Origin: CAVVAH01 sp963746175
Lineage (GTDB): Bacteria; Actinomycetota; Actinomycetes; JACCUZ01
DNA length: 64,000 nucleotides
Assembly: GCA_963746175.1 (NCBI GenBank)
Contig: CAVVAH010000008.1
Coordinates: forward strand, 806,001-870,000
Reading direction: 5' to 3'
This document shows, piece by piece, positions 25,234 to 37,690 of the stretch. The notes below the pieces were generated by a model, which was not told the DNA's origin, ran no database searches, and saw only the letters and a program-made list of their open reading frames with translations. The position numbers were made by a program, and so were the translations under genes. Each line of letters begins with the position of its first letter. Within the stretch, counting starts at the first letter, position 1.

Positions 25234-25884
25234 TCAGCCGGGCAGGTCGAACAGCGGCAGCGCGGCGTCGAGGCCCTCGACGCGCACGTCCGGGCCACCG
25301 CCGGCAGCGACCCAGTCGGCCAGGGTCATCCGGAGGTGCAGGAGCGTGTCGACGCCGTCGGTGTCCTCGCGGGCCATCAATGACTCGCCGTTGGGCCGGT
25401 AGCCGAGGGCTCGCGAGACACCGAGCGAGCCGTGGTTGTCGTGCCACGCCGACGTGATCGCGGCCTGCGCGCCGAGGTGGTCGAACGCCAGCGCCAGGAC
25501 GGCTCGCCGCATGGCTTTCCCGACCCCGGTCCCGCGCACCTCGGGTGCCAGCCAGGACGACGTGTCGACCGTCCGCACCGTGCGGAAGTCCGGCCCCTCG
25601 AGCCCCTGGAGGCCGAGCACCTGACCGTCGCGGCGGACCGTGAAGTAGACCTCCCAGTCGTCGGGCGACCAGCCGCCCATGGACTTCCAGTACTCCTGGT
25701 GCACGACGGCGCCGCGCCAGGTGCGGTCCGGCAGTCCCGGGTACCGGGTCGCCTTGGGGTTCAGCTCCAGGTCGTCCGGGACGACGGACGCGACCTCGTC
25801 GAGGTCGGCCTCGGTCATGGCGGTGAGGACCAGGTCCCCGGTCGTCAGGCGCAGCCCGTGCAACGGCCACCATCGTGAGCTCAC
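25234..25884 (-). CDS. GNAT acetyltransferase
   Basis: A 216-residue single GNAT domain: LHGLRLTTGDLVLTAMTEADLDEV opens, WLAPEVRGTGVGKAMRRAVLALAF is the acetyl-CoA loop and GVSRALGYRPNGES the motif B region. GTG at 25884 overlaps the ppx stop (GTGA), so it is the last gene of the eno-ftsB-DUF501-ppx operon. This position may be accidental; no link to phosphate metabolism is visible. Substrate unknown. Confidence 0.83.
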   Translation of the reverse strand: MSSRWWPLHGLRLTTGDLVLTAMTEADLDEVASVVPDDLELNPKATRYPGLPDRTWRGAVVHQEYWKSMGGWSPDDWEVYFTVRRDGQVLGLQGLEGPDFRTVRTVDTSSWLAPEVRGTGVGKAMRRAVLALAFDHLGAQAAITSAWHDNHGSLGVSRALGYRPNGESLMAREDTDGVDTLLHLRMTLADWVAAGGGPDVRVEGLDAALPLFDLPG

Positions 25885-26822
25885 GACGCCGCACCGTCGG
25901 TCAGGGACCAGGCGATGCCGTCGAGGATGTCGTGCTCGGAGACGACGACGTCCTCGACCGGAACGTGCTCCAGCAGGACGGCCAGCACGAGGGCGCCGGC
26001 GCCGATCACGTCGACGCGGCCGGGGTGCATGAAGGGCAGCGCCGCCCGCTCCCCGTGGCTCATCGACAGCAGGCGGTCGGCGACCCGGTGGACGTCTGCT
26101 GACGCGATCCGGGCGTGATGGATGCGGTCCCGGTCGTACGTCGGGAGGTCCAGGGCCATCGCCGCGACCGTCGTGACCGAGCCGGCGAGTCCGACGAGGG
26201 TGCGGGCGTCGGCGAGCGGCACCGTCTCGGCGGCCAGGCGGACGGCCGCCTCGATGTCGGCGCGGGTCGCGGCGACCTGGGCCGGCGTCGGCGGGTCGTC
26301 GTGCAGGTGCCGCTCGGTCATCCGCACGCAGCCCACGTCGACCGACCGGGCCGCGGTGGGCGCCGCACCCGGCGTCCCGAGGACCAGCTCGGTCGAGCCG
26401 CCGCCGATGTCGGTGACGAGGAACGGCTCGGCCAACCCCGACCCGGTCAGCTCGCGCGTCGCGCCGGTGAAGGACAGCGTCGCCTCCTCGTCGCCGGTGA
26501 CGACCTCGGGCTCGACGCCGAGACGCTCGCGGACCCCGGCGACGAACTCGTCGCGGTTCTCGACGTCGCGGGAGGCGGAGGTGGCGACGAACCGGAGCCG
26601 TTCCGCCCCGGCGTCGCGCACAGCCGCGGCATAGTCGTCGCAGGCGGCGAAGGTCCGCGCCAGCGCGTCGGGCGCGAGCCGGCGGGTGCGGTCGACGTCC
26701 TGGCCGAGCCGGACGATCGTCATCCGCCGGTCGACGTCGGTCAGGGTGGACGCGGCCGGGTCGAGGTCGGCGACGAGCAGCCGGATCGAGTTGGTGCCGC
26801 AGTCGACGGCCGCCACTCTCAT
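25881..26822 (-). CDS. ppx: Ppx/GppA exopolyphosphatase-guanosine pentaphosphatase family
   Basis: A 313-residue ASKHA-fold phosphatase releasing phosphate from polyphosphate or converting pppGpp to ppGpp. Phosphate loops: VDCGTNSIRLLVADL (6-20) and TDIGGGSTELVLG (137-149); the catalytic Glu candidates lie in TGDEEATLSF (109-118); GLAGSVTTVAAM is the adenosine-side loop. ATG at 26822 overlaps the DUF501 stop (ATGA). It lacks the C-terminal HD domain of longer Ppx proteins, normal for actinobacterial short forms. Confidence 0.9.
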   Translation of the reverse strand: MRVAAVDCGTNSIRLLVADLDPAASTLTDVDRRMTIVRLGQDVDRTRRLAPDALARTFAACDDYAAAVRDAGAERLRFVATSASRDVENRDEFVAGVRERLGVEPEVVTGDEEATLSFTGATRELTGSGLAEPFLVTDIGGGSTELVLGTPGAAPTAARSVDVGCVRMTERHLHDDPPTPAQVAATRADIEAAVRLAAETVPLADARTLVGLAGSVTTVAAMALDLPTYDRDRIHHARIASADVHRVADRLLSMSHGERAALPFMHPGRVDVIGAGALVLAVLLEHVPVEDVVVSEHDILDGIAWSLTDGAAS

Positions 26823-27325
26823 GCGTCGTCCCCGGGCACCGAGACGCAGGGACCGTTGCGCCACCACTCGGGCAGGGCTGCGAGCGCCTCGTCGCCGAGC
26901 GGGTTGGCCCCCGGGCCTTCGGCCAGCGACTGGGCGACGAGCACGTGCAGGCACTTGACCCGGTCCGGCATGCCGCCGGCCGAGGTCCCGGCGATCTCCG
27001 GCACCGCCTCGACAGCGTCGCGCTGCGCCAGGTAGCGCTCGTGCGCTCCTCGGTAGGCCGCACGCAGGCCGTCGTCGACCGCGAGCCGATCGGTCATCTC
27101 GCGCATCGTGCCGTCGGCCTCGAGCGTGCCGACGGCCCCGGCCGCGCGTGGGCAGGTGAGGTACCAGAACGTCGGGAACGGCGTGCCGTCGGGCAGCCGC
27201 GGCGCGGTCTCGACGACGTCGGGGTTGCCGCACGGGCACCGGTGCGCCACCCGGACCACGCCACGCATCTCGCGGCCGAGCTGCGCGGCCATCGCGTCGA
27301 GGTCGCGACGGTCGGGCTCGGTCAC
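26819..27325 (-). CDS. DUF501 domain protein
   Basis: A 168-residue protein found almost always between ftsB and ppx in actinobacteria. Conserved features: RVAHRCPCGNPDVVETAPRLPDGTPFPTFWYLTCPRA, with three Cys and a CPCG pair suggesting metal binding, and MPDRVKCLHVLVAQSLAEGPGANPLGDEAL. GTG at 27325 overlaps the ftsB stop (GTGA). Function unknown; association with division genes is by context only. Confidence 0.88.
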   Translation of the reverse strand: MTEPDRRDLDAMAAQLGREMRGVVRVAHRCPCGNPDVVETAPRLPDGTPFPTFWYLTCPRAAGAVGTLEADGTMREMTDRLAVDDGLRAAYRGAHERYLAQRDAVEAVPEIAGTSAGGMPDRVKCLHVLVAQSLAEGPGANPLGDEALAALPEWWRNGPCVSVPGDDA

Positions 27326-27738
27326 CGGGTGCCGGTGCGCCCGGCGGCCTCGACGCTGCTCCACAGGTCCGTGAACCACGGCGACCGCTTCGTCTCCGTC
27401 GGCAGGGCGTCGACCACGCCGTCGCTCGCCGGTGCGTCGTCGGACTCCAGCACGACGTACGACGTCTCGCCCGGCATGACGTAGTGCAGCCGCTCGCGGG
27501 CCTGCGCCTGCACGTACGCCTCGTCGCTCCAGCGTTCGTGCTGGGTCTGCAGCTCGGCGACCCGCTTCTCCTGCTCCGCGACGGTCGCGCGGTAGTCGGC
27601 GATGTCGCCGCGCTGCGAGAGGTACTCGCGCAGCGGGTAGGCGAGCGAGATCGCGAGCAGGCAGACGACCAGGGCGAGCATCGCTGCCCGGCCCGTGAGG
27701 TTCGTCCGCCTCGTCTCGCGGTCGTCGCCCGGCGTCAC
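27322..27738 (-). CDS. ftsB: Septum formation initiator family protein (FtsB/DivIC)
   Basis: A 138-residue single-pass protein: cytoplasmic N-terminus, membrane segment at about residues 18-36 (AAMLALVVCLLAISLAYPL), then a coiled coil (YRATVAEQEKRVAELQTQHERW) and the conserved ARERLHYVMPGETSYVV. It forms part of the FtsQ-FtsL-FtsB division complex. GTG at 27738 overlaps the eno stop (GTGA), the usual actinobacterial linkage. Confidence 0.9.
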   Translation of the reverse strand: MTPGDDRETRRTNLTGRAAMLALVVCLLAISLAYPLREYLSQRGDIADYRATVAEQEKRVAELQTQHERWSDEAYVQAQARERLHYVMPGETSYVVLESDDAPASDGVVDALPTETKRSPWFTDLWSSVEAAGRTGTR

Positions 27739-29024
27739 GAGGACGGGTGCGCCTGGTGACGGGGGAACGCGCCGGCGCCGGCGTAGCGCGCGGCGTCGTC
27801 CAGCTCCTCCTCGATGCGGAGCAGCTGGTTGTACTTCGCCACCCGCTCGGACCGCGCCGGGGCGCCCGTCTTGATCTGCCCGCAGTCGGTGGCGACGGCC
27901 AGGTCGGCGATCGTCGTGTCCTCGGTCTCGCCGGAGCGGTGGCTCATCATGCAGCGGTAGCCGTTGCGGTGCGCCATGCTCACGGCGTCCAGCGTCTCGG
28001 TGAGGGTGCCGATCTGGTTGACCTTGACGAGGAGCGCGTTGGCGGTGGCCTCGCGGATGCCGCGCTCCAGCCGCTCCGGGTTGGTGACGAACAGGTCGTC
28101 GCCGACGATCTGGACCTTGTCCCCCAGCTGGTCGGTGAGCGACTTCCAGCCGGCCCAGTCCTCCTCGCTCATCGGGTCCTCGATCGACACCAACGGGTAC
28201 GACGACACGAGCTCGGCGTAGTAGGCCGCCATCTCGTCGGCGGTCTTCTTGGAGCCCTCGAAGGCGTAGCTGTCGCCGGCGTAGAACTCGGTGGCGGCGA
28301 CGTCGAGCGCCAGGGCGATGTCGGTGCCGAGCGAGAAGCCGGCCTTGTCGACGGCGACGGCGATGAGGTCGAGCGCGTCACGGTTGCTCGGCAGGTCGGG
28401 GGCGAAGCCGCCCTCGTCGCCGAGACCGGTCGCCAGGCCCTTGTCCTTCAGCACCGACTTGAGCGCGTGGTAGACCTCCGCGCCCCACTGCAGCGCCTCC
28501 TTGAAGGTCGTGGCGCCGATCGGGGCGACCATGAACTCCTGGACGTCGACCCCGGTGTCGGCGTGCGCGCCGCCGTTGAGGATGTTCATCATCGGCACGG
28601 GCAGCAGGTGCGCGTTGGGACCACCGACGTAGCGGAACAACGGCAGCTCGGCGGACTCCGCGGCGGCCCGGGCCACGGCCAGCGAGACGCCGAGGAGGGC
28701 GTTGGCGCCGAGGCGCGACTTGGTCGGGGTGCCGTCGAGGTCCAGCAGCGCCTGGTCGACGAGACGCTGCTCGCTGGCCTCGAAGCCCACCAGCGCCGGT
28801 CCGATCTCGTCGAGGATGCCGATGACGGCCTGCTCGACGCCCTTGCCCGCGTAGCGCTTGCCGCCGTCGCGCCGCTCGTGCGCCTCGAACTGGCCGGTGC
28901 TGGCCCCGCTCGGGACGGCAGCGCGGGCGATGGTGCCGTCGTCGAGGGCGACCTCCACCTCGACGGTGGGGTTGCCGCGCGAGTCGAGGATCTCGCGGGC
29001 GCCGACGGCGTCGATGCTCGCCAC
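27735..29024 (-). CDS. eno: Enolase (phosphopyruvate hydratase)
   Basis: A 429-residue glycolytic enzyme interconverting 2-phosphoglycerate and phosphoenolpyruvate. SRGNPTVEVEV near the N-terminus, DEGGFAPDL, the metal-binding IEDPMSEEDW, the catalytic Lys in LLVKVNQIGTL and SHRSGETEDTTIADLAVA are all present. The GTG at 29024 has TAGGAGCACCC before it. First gene of the eno-ftsB-DUF501-ppx-GNAT operon. Confidence 0.97.
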   Translation of the reverse strand: MASIDAVGAREILDSRGNPTVEVEVALDDGTIARAAVPSGASTGQFEAHERRDGGKRYAGKGVEQAVIGILDEIGPALVGFEASEQRLVDQALLDLDGTPTKSRLGANALLGVSLAVARAAAESAELPLFRYVGGPNAHLLPVPMMNILNGGAHADTGVDVQEFMVAPIGATTFKEALQWGAEVYHALKSVLKDKGLATGLGDEGGFAPDLPSNRDALDLIAVAVDKAGFSLGTDIALALDVAATEFYAGDSYAFEGSKKTADEMAAYYAELVSSYPLVSIEDPMSEEDWAGWKSLTDQLGDKVQIVGDDLFVTNPERLERGIREATANALLVKVNQIGTLTETLDAVSMAHRNGYRCMMSHRSGETEDTTIADLAVATDCGQIKTGAPARSERVAKYNQLLRIEEELDDAARYAGAGAFPRHQAHPSS

Positions 29025-29120
29025 GGGTGCTCCTAGGGGTGGTACGGGCCAGGGACGGCCTCAGGCTACCGGCGGCGCGCCGTCCAGCCACTTGCCCCAC
29101 GCGGCCCTTCCCGCCGTTCT

Positions 29121-29180
29121 CGAGCCGAGCGGCCCCGCCAGCAGCGTGGAATCCACGACTCCAGCGGGGCCACTTCGCTC
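29121..29180. repeat. Member of intergenic GC-rich repeat family
   Basis: CCAGCGGGGCCACTTCGCTC (29161-29180) is identical to the right arm of the 37.5-kb element; the left arm GAGCCGAGCGGCCCCGCC is degenerate. CATGCGGACGG follows at about 29202. It lies in the 264-bp gap after the DUF885 gene and before eno, where no gene is seen. Confidence 0.65.
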
Positions 29181-29288
29181 GTTCCACGGACAGCGCTCAG
29201 CATGCGGACGGTCGGTCGCCGCATCCTCCTCCGGGCGCTGTTGATCTGGCGGCCACCGCACATGGCCCCGAGGGCCCCCACCACCTGC

Positions 29289-30944
29289 CTACAAGTCCAG
29301 CAGCGTCCGCAGGTGGCGGGGTGCGGGCGAGCCGTGGGCGAGCATGGCGTCGTGCCGGCCCCGCACCGACAGCTCCGGCCGGGCGGTGGCCAGGTCGCGC
29401 GCCACGTCGGACACCTCGACGTAGCCGACGTAGTACGTCGACAGCTGGGCGCTGGAGAGCAGGGCGCGCCGCCACTTCCCGGCGGCCTCACCCTCCTCCT
29501 GGTGGCCACGCACCATCATCAGCCGCATCGCCTCGTCCTCGGTCATCCCATGGGCGTGGACCCGGGCGTCCAGGATCGCGTTGATGGTCATCCGCAGCTG
29601 CATCTTGAGCTGCTGCATCCGCAACGCGTCGTTCAGGCCCTCCTCGGCGCGGTAGCCGGCGTCGACCATCAGCTCCTCGGCGTACACCGCCCAGCCCTCC
29701 ACGAACGACCCGCTCCACAGCGCTTTGCGCACGGGAACCGGCGACTCGTAGCGCGCGTTGTGCGCGAGCTGCAGCACGTGGCCGGGCATCGCCTCGTGGA
29801 CCGTGAGGTTCTGCAGCATGTGCGCGTTGTACTCGCGGAAGAACGACGCCACCCGCTCCTCGGACCAGTCCGCGGGGGTCGGCGACACGGCGAAGTACGT
29901 CGGCAGCAGCGTCGTCTCTAGCGGCCCGGGCGGATCGCAGTAGGCGACCGCGACTCCCCGGTGGATCTCCGGCATCACGATCACCTCGACGGGGTCGTCG
30001 TGGACCGTGACCAGGTCCTGGGCGCGCACGAACTCGGTGGCGTGCGCCATCGCGTCGACGCAGAGCCCGACGATGCTGGCGTCGTCGACGTGGCCCTCGG
30101 TGGCGAGCCGGTCGAGCACCCGGCGGACCCGGCCCTCGGCGTCGCCGGCGTCGAGCCGGGCCGCGGTCTCCTCGATCTGCGCCTCGACCCTTTCGAGGTC
30201 GGCCTCGGCGCGTGCCAGGACTGCATCGGCGTCGCTGGCCGTGTCGAGGGTCAGTGCCAGCTTGCGGGAGAACAGGTCTGCGCCGAGTCGCGGGTCCCGG
30301 TCAGCGTTCTCGAGCCGGGCCTGCAGCCACTCGATGTGCTCGTCCAGCGCGGTCACGGCGGCGTCGCGGGCCGGCTCGACCTCGGCCCGCAGCGACGGCT
30401 CGTCGCCCAGTGCGCGTTCGAGCTCGGTCGCGATCAGGGTGCGAGTTCCGGTGAACTGGCCGATGGCGGTCTCGACGTGCACCCTCGGCATCGCCCCGAG
30501 CGTGGCGCGTGCCTGACTGAGCCGCTCCGGCACCGCGGCCAGCCGGCCGGCGGCCGACCGCAGCCGGTCGCCGAGCGGCGCGAAGTCGCGCGTCAGCACG
30601 GTGTAGATCGCCGTGCCGGGGTTGGCGACGAGGGCGTCCCACTCGGTGTCGCGCAGTGACTCGAGGTCCAGCAGTCGGGAGCGCAGCGCGGTCCGCACGA
30701 TCTCGACGTCGACCCGGTCGGCCACGGCGAGGGCGTCGTCGCCGACCGACTCCAGGTCTCCCAGTCGGCGACCGGCCCAGGCCAGCTCCTCCGCCCGGGC
30801 GCTCTCGCCCTGGTCGCCGAGCCGGTCGTCGAAGCGGTGGTCGCCCAGGATCGTGGCCCACTCGGGGTGCCGCTCGAGCAGCTCGTCCAGGACCGCCGAG
30901 GTCAGCCGGTGGACGTCGGTGGCGATGCGGGTCTGCTCTGTCAC
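29289..30944 (-). CDS. DUF885 family (putative metallopeptidase-like) protein
   Basis: A 551-residue mostly helical protein with the DUF885 signature HEAMPGH at residues 383-389, a gluzincin-like zinc motif, followed by GWAVYAEELMVDAGY, where the Glu is probably the third ligand. Relatives are annotated as carboxypeptidase-like, with few characterised. There is no signal peptide, so it should be cytoplasmic. Starts at ATG 30944, MTEQTRIATDVHRLTS. It seems to be transcribed alone. Confidence 0.85.
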   Translation of the reverse strand: MTEQTRIATDVHRLTSAVLDELLERHPEWATILGDHRFDDRLGDQGESARAEELAWAGRRLGDLESVGDDALAVADRVDVEIVRTALRSRLLDLESLRDTEWDALVANPGTAIYTVLTRDFAPLGDRLRSAAGRLAAVPERLSQARATLGAMPRVHVETAIGQFTGTRTLIATELERALGDEPSLRAEVEPARDAAVTALDEHIEWLQARLENADRDPRLGADLFSRKLALTLDTASDADAVLARAEADLERVEAQIEETAARLDAGDAEGRVRRVLDRLATEGHVDDASIVGLCVDAMAHATEFVRAQDLVTVHDDPVEVIVMPEIHRGVAVAYCDPPGPLETTLLPTYFAVSPTPADWSEERVASFFREYNAHMLQNLTVHEAMPGHVLQLAHNARYESPVPVRKALWSGSFVEGWAVYAEELMVDAGYRAEEGLNDALRMQQLKMQLRMTINAILDARVHAHGMTEDEAMRLMMVRGHQEEGEAAGKWRRALLSSAQLSTYYVGYVEVSDVARDLATARPELSVRGRHDAMLAHGSPAPRHLRTLLDL

Positions 30945-31041
30945 GGCGGCGACCCTAACCGGCGTCGGCGCCCTGTTCGGTCACCCTCCGGTCACGATGT
31001 CCCGGAGCCGGGTGGCCCGGCCGCCAGCTCTCGAGACGGGT

Positions 31042-31938
31042 TCAGGTCGGACCGTCAGCCGGCAAGTCCGCCACCCGGCCCAGCTCGTCCGGGAGAGGGC
31101 CGACCGACGACTCGCCGTGGCGGACGCTCGTGCGCCGGTGCACGCGGCGGAGATCCACGGTTCTGCTCCCGGGGTCCGGGTCGACCTGCTCTGCCGCCGC
31201 CCGCTCCGCCTCAGCGCGCTCGCGAGCCTCATGGGCCATCCAGGCCGCCTCGGCTCGCTGCGCCCTGGCCTCCCGTGCGGCCAGCCGCTCGGCCGCCAGT
31301 TCGGCCTCCGCCCTCGCCAGCGCCGAGCGATGCTCCGCCTCGGCAGCCAGCTCGTGGCGGGGGTCGCCTGGGCTCGAGGCCAGGTGCGCCCGGTCGACGT
31401 GCGCACGGGCCTCGGCGGCGGCCGCCACCTCGCGCTCGCGGGTCCGCTGCTGACGTTCCCGCGACCGGGCGTACGCCTGCTCACGCTCCTGGCGGCTGCG
31501 CTCGTCCTGGAGGAGCGCGGCGCGGACTGCAGCCTCCTCGTACGCCGCGGCCTCAGCGCGTTCCCGCGACGTCGGACCACCGCCGAGCGCGCCGTCGAGA
31601 TCCTCGATGGCCGCGATGCGACGCCGCCTGAGCTCGCGCTGGGGCATCCGACGGCGAGCAGACGGGGTCGCCAGCTCTCGCACCGGCAGCACCGAGAGGA
31701 CGACGAGGTCGAGGACTGCCCGGCGCGCCTCGTCGCCACGCCTCCAGGCGAACGTCAGCGCCAGTCCGAACAGTGCCAGGCCGAGGAGGCCGATCATCAG
31801 CGCGAGGAGCAGCGTCCACGGCGTGGTCGCGCCGTCAGTCGAGGCGGACCGCAGCAGATCGGGCGATGCATGCGGCAGCACGAGGCCCGCGGACGCCATC
31901 GGCGCGGCCGCGCGTGCGGACGTACGACTTCTCGACAC
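31042..31938 (-). CDS. Hypothetical membrane-anchored coiled-coil protein
   Basis: A 298-residue protein not recognised by family. One strong membrane segment at about residues 40-65 (TPWTLLLALMIGLLGLALFG) is followed by a basic stretch and then about 150 residues of Ala/Glu/Arg-rich heptad-like sequence (SRERAEAAAYEEAAVRAALLQ... to ...ARERAEAERAAAEQV), a probable long coiled coil. The opposite strand also shows long open frames, as expected for such composition, but lacks protein-like features. A structural or membrane-tether role is only a guess. Confidence 0.65.
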   Translation of the reverse strand: MSRSRTSARAAAPMASAGLVLPHASPDLLRSASTDGATTPWTLLLALMIGLLGLALFGLALTFAWRRGDEARRAVLDLVVLSVLPVRELATPSARRRMPQRELRRRRIAAIEDLDGALGGGPTSRERAEAAAYEEAAVRAALLQDERSRQEREQAYARSRERQQRTREREVAAAAEARAHVDRAHLASSPGDPRHELAAEAEHRSALARAEAELAAERLAAREARAQRAEAAWMAHEARERAEAERAAAEQVDPDPGSRTVDLRRVHRRTSVRHGESSVGPLPDELGRVADLPADGPT

Positions 31939-31986
31939 ACGATCTCCCGTAGGCAGTCCCCTGCCCTGACCGTCAGGGTAAGGCTC

Positions 31987-32988
31987 TCAGGGCTCGCGTG
32001 GAGGGGAGTCACCCGATCGGCCCTTCAGCTCCGCCGTCCGTACGCGAGCGGCGAACCGGCGGGCCGCGGCGCGCAGCTCGGACTCCGGGTCCAGCCCGGC
32101 GGCCCGGGCCTCGACGGCCAGCAGCATCAGCCGGTCCCCCACGGTGTCGCCGTCGGACGGGTCGACGTGGACGCCGTTCTTCTCGGCCCGGTGCACCAGC
32201 TTGGTGGCGAGCGACAGGGCGGGCAACGCCATCGGCACGCCGTCCACCGCGGAGGCGCGGCCCTTCTCGGTCGCCTTCTGCCGCTCCCAGCCCGCCTCGA
32301 CGTCGGCGGCGGTCTCGGCGGTGGTGGAGCCGAAGACGTGCGGGTGGCGGCGTACCAGCTTGTCGACGATGCCCTCGGCGACGTCGTCGACCGACCACGG
32401 GTCGTCCGCGTCCTCGCCGGCGATCCGCGCGTGGAAGACGACCTGCAGCAGCAGGTCACCGAGCTCCTCGCGCAGGTGCTCGCGGTCGCCGGTCTCGATC
32501 GCCTCGAGGGTCTCGTAGGTCTCCTCGACGAGGTACGTCGCCAGCGAGGCGTGAGTCTGCTCGGCATCCCACGGGCAGCCGCCGGGTGAGCGCAGCCGGT
32601 CCATCACGGCGACCAGGTCGAGCAGACGGGCCCCGGGCAGGTCGTAGGAGCCGGGCAGCACCTCGAGCTCGACCGCGGCGGCGCCGCCCTCGAGCAGCTC
32701 GCCGATCGCCAGGCCGAGCCGAGGGTCGCCGTCGGCCCCGACCAGCCACACGACGGTCCCGCCCGAGGCGCGGTCGAGCAGCTCGGCCGCGAGGGCACGG
32801 TCGTCGGAGGCGGACGGGGCGCCGACCTCGACACCCTCGGCCTCGACGTACGGCGTCAGCGGGTGGCCCGGCGCCGCCAGCACCAGGGCACCGGATCGCA
32901 GCACGTCCCAGGCGGCGGCGGCGAGCAGGCCGGGGGCGACCCGGGGCGACGTGGGGAGCAGGACCAGCCGGCCGGTCACGGCGGCCAC
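31987..32988 (-). CDS. mazG: Nucleoside triphosphate pyrophosphohydrolase MazG
   Basis: A 333-residue protein whose second half carries the MazG fold: LRSPGGCPWDAEQTHASLATYLVEETYETLEAIE, EELGDLLLQVVFHARIA and WERQKATEKG. It hydrolyses abnormal NTPs to NMP and pyrophosphate. The first 120 residues are an actinobacterial extension. GTG at 32988 or, more like the family, at 32979 (MTGRLVLLPTSPRVAPG). It follows the SurA-like lipoprotein gene with about 10 bp between, downstream of mfd. Confidence 0.88.
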   Translation of the reverse strand: MAAVTGRLVLLPTSPRVAPGLLAAAAWDVLRSGALVLAAPGHPLTPYVEAEGVEVGAPSASDDRALAAELLDRASGGTVVWLVGADGDPRLGLAIGELLEGGAAAVELEVLPGSYDLPGARLLDLVAVMDRLRSPGGCPWDAEQTHASLATYLVEETYETLEAIETGDREHLREELGDLLLQVVFHARIAGEDADDPWSVDDVAEGIVDKLVRRHPHVFGSTTAETAADVEAGWERQKATEKGRASAVDGVPMALPALSLATKLVHRAEKNGVHVDPSDGDTVGDRLMLLAVEARAAGLDPESELRAAARRFAARVRTAELKGRSGDSPPREP

Positions 32989-32998
32989 CGCGGCGCCG

Positions 32999-33625
32999 TC
33001 AGCCCTGGTCGCGGAGCTGGTCGGCGGTCGAGGCCAGGCCGCCGCTGACCAGCGGCTGGATCCCGTTGCGCGTGCTCCAGGTGCCGTAGCGCGGGTTGAC
33101 CCGGATGTCCATGGCGTGACCGGTCGCGATGAGCGCCTTCGTCGTCGCCGCGACGCTGGCCTGCGACTGGGGGTCGCCGCCGACCGCGAGCCTGGCCGCG
33201 ATCCGGCGGTACAGCACCTGGTCCTTGAACCAGCGGTCGATGCCGGACGGGGCCAGGATCACCGGCGACTGGCCGGCGGCCAGCTGGCGGAGCAGGCCCG
33301 AACGGCCGCCGACGCTCGGCAGCAGGTCGTCGCGCTGCTTCGCCACGGCCGCGGGGCTGGCGTGCACGCCGACCTTGCGCGCCGCGGCCGAGATGATGCG
33401 GGACAGGATCTCCCGCTGCAGGAGCGCTCGCTGCACCTCCCCGGTGTCGGCACCCGGCACGGTCTTGACGTACGCCCGGGTGTCCGCCTGCAGGTCGTCG
33501 GTGGAGATCTGGTGACCGTCGATGACGGCGGCCGAGCCGAGCCGCTCCCCGGCGCCGCAGCCGGCGAGGCCGGTGACGGCCATGCGTGGCGACGGCGATC
33601 GCGGCGGCGGTGCGGGTCAGGCGGC

Positions 33626-33629
<4 letters not shown>
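32999..33629 (-). CDS. SurA N-terminal domain lipoprotein, one frameshift
   Basis: ATG at 33629 gives MSRLTRTAAAIAVAT, then after a one-base shift near 33585 MAVTGLAGCGAGERLGSAAVIDG. Together these form a lipoprotein signal with the lipobox LAGC. The rest (GHQISTDDLQADTRAYVKTV... RVNPRYGTW) matches the SurA-like N-terminal chaperone domain next to mfd in actinobacteria; no PPIase parvulin domain follows. Its start overlaps the mfd stop (ATGA). Span is one base over a multiple of three. It may help fold exported proteins; that is by family. Confidence 0.78.
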
Positions 33630-37207
<3,578 letters not shown>

Positions 37208-37690
37208 GGGTGTCGGTCTCCCAGGAGGTCGGAACAGCACAGCAGCCCCGATCCGCAGAGCGGCCGGGGGTCGCTCCCAGCGTACGTCGGCCCGGGGACA
37301 GCGCTCGACCTGCGAGTGAGTCCGTCTCCCGTCGTCGCCGGTGCGGGTCAGAGCGGCCAGGACGACGGGGGCAGGCGGGTGGCTGCTCGCCGCCCGCGGC
37401 TCGGCCGCCGTGCAGGCCTTGCCCGGAGCGGATCCCGTGATGCGGTCGGATGTGGCCCGCCTGCTGGTCAAGAGCGAAGTGGCCCCGCTCCCGTCGTGCA
37501 TTCCACGACTCCAGCGGGGCCACTTCGCTCTGCCCGCGACGGTGGCTCGGCATGCGGACGGCGAGCAGCCCTCCTCCCAAGCAGGTCTGACCCGCACCAA
37601 CGACGGCGGAACAGGCGCCGACCCCATCCCGGGTCTCGGATCGCGGGCCGCGGCGTCTCGGATCGCGGGCGGCGACCTATCGTCGTGCGC
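37208..37690. other. Divergent intergenic region mfd/ppc
   Basis: 483 bp without a gene. It must hold both promoters and contains the largest member of the repeat family (37325-37615). The ppc start lies 9 bp after GTCGTGCGC with no strong ribosome site. Confidence 0.6.
37325..37615. repeat. Large member of intergenic repeat family with 18-bp perfect palindrome
   Basis: Inner arms GAGCGAAGTGGCCCCGCT (37472-37489) and AGCGGGGCCACTTCGCTC (37513-37530) are perfect inverted copies; the loop itself holds GTCGTG/CACGAC. About 65-bp outer flanks (37325-37395 and 37550-37615) are diverged inverted copies sharing GGTGCGGGTCAGA and GGCTGCTCGCCG. Confidence 0.75.
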
